Source: Mycobacterium asiaticum
Lineage (GTDB): Bacteria > Actinomycetota > Actinomycetes > Mycobacteriales > Mycobacteriaceae
Reading direction: 5' to 3'
Length of the DNA stretch: 44,460 bases
Assembly (NCBI RefSeq): GCF_001668675.1
Contig: NZ_LZKQ01000046.1
Span: 1 to 44,460, forward strand
The translations under genes were made by a program, and so were the position numbers. Every line of letters begins with the position of its first letter. Position 1 is the stretch's first letter. The notes below the pieces were generated by a model. The model had not been told where the DNA came from, made no database searches, and saw nothing but the letters and a program-made list of their open reading frames with translations. Positions 44,188 through 44,460 of the stretch are shown here, one piece after another.

Positions 44188-44460
44188 GTGGTGCGGGAAG
44201 ATACCCGCGTGCAAGACGCGGTGCAGACGAACAGGCCGGACCTCGCAGGTCGGCGTGCCGCACTCGGACACCAGGGATTCGACGGCACTTTTTCGTTGCG
44301 TTCCCTCGACGTGGACCGCGACCTGGATGTGCTGCACTCCTGGATGAACGACCCGGTGGTCGCGACGTATTGGAAGAAGCCCTGGTCGCGGTCCCGGATC
44401 GAGTCGTACCTGCGTGAGCAGGAGCTCAGCGACCACTCCAGCCCCTACCTGGGTGAGCTT
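44188..44460 (+). CDS. GNAT acyltransferase of the siderophore-hydroxamate type (MbtK/IucB-like), cut by window edge
   Basis: The reading from tandem GTG codons at 44188/44191 stays open to the right edge (at least 90 residues). The leader (VREDTRVQDAVQTNRPDLAG) is followed by FDGTFSLRSLDVDRDLDVLH and SWMNDPVVATYWKKPW, the W-M-N-D-P-x-V and aromatic pattern of acyltransferases that acylate N6-hydroxylysine or N-hydroxyputrescine-type amines (MbtK, IucB, RhbD). It is divergent from the formyltransferase operon with the iron box between. In M. tuberculosis mbtK lies in a different locus, so its presence here is notable. The end, and whether other genes follow, is outside the window. Confidence 0.85.
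   Translation, partial: MVREDTRVQDAVQTNRPDLAGRRAALGHQGFDGTFSLRSLDVDRDLDVLHSWMNDPVVATYWKKPWSRSRIESYLREQELSDHSSPYLGEL

Overview
The window is high-GC actinobacterial DNA and almost certainly comes from a Mycobacterium, probably a slow-growing non-tuberculous species. The grounds are a PE_PGRS gene, a PPE start at the left edge, mycobacterial-type overlapping operons, and a gene order that I recall as the M. tuberculosis Rv2357c-Rv2384 segment (glyS, smtB-zur, Rv2360c, uppS, recO, amiA2, era, Rv2366c, ybeY, phoH, PE_PGRS, rsmE, dnaJ2, hrcA, Rv2375, cfp2, then the mycobactin locus). Synteny statements are from memory; no search was run.

Layout. 1-297 is the start of a PPE gene running off the left edge, perhaps frameshifted. 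477-6499 is core: glycyl-tRNA synthetase, the zinc-sensing smtB-zur pair behind a palindromic operator, the uppS/recO/Rv2360c operon and an amidase. 6582-10933 is an accessory insert: a short RecQ-type helicase, a hemerythrin-domain protein, a GlxA-type AraC regulator divergent from a PfpI/DJ-1-like protein, and a small unknown protein. 11012-15883 is the phoH-ybeY-CNNM/CBS-era operon; phoH is interrupted by a 359-residue intein with the sequence marks of the unusual class 3 splicing mechanism and an intact LAGLIDADG endonuclease. 15943-18230 is a second insert: a TetR regulator, a doubled operator, an alpha/beta hydrolase and a DinB/maleylpyruvate-isomerase-like protein. 18266-20227 holds a PE_PGRS gene whose C-terminus turns into PPE-MPTR-like repeats, followed by a possible 47-residue gene. 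20671-24180 is rsmE, dnaJ2, hrcA and Rv2375. 24192-25863 is a two-gene cassette (AhpD/CMD-like enzyme plus ECF41-type sigma factor) bounded on both sides by near-identical 48-bp palindromes. cfp2, a large LuxR/AAA regulator and two small proteins follow.

29969-44460 is the most interesting part: a siderophore assembly line sitting where M. tuberculosis has mycobactin genes. One operon on the minus strand encodes a formyltransferase (FxbA-like) and three NRPSs that resemble MbtE, MbtF and MbtB. It starts next to an IdeR-type iron box, from which a hydroxamate-type GNAT acyltransferase gene diverges and leaves the window. mbtH, mbtG and the mbtC/mbtD polyketide synthases are absent from the place they normally occupy, the MbtB-like protein has no thioesterase, and its adenylation domain has a specificity pocket unlike MbtB. 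I infer an N-formylated, mycobactin/nocobactin/exochelin-like siderophore. The product, the missing hydroxylase, the salicylate ligase and the release step are not visible here.
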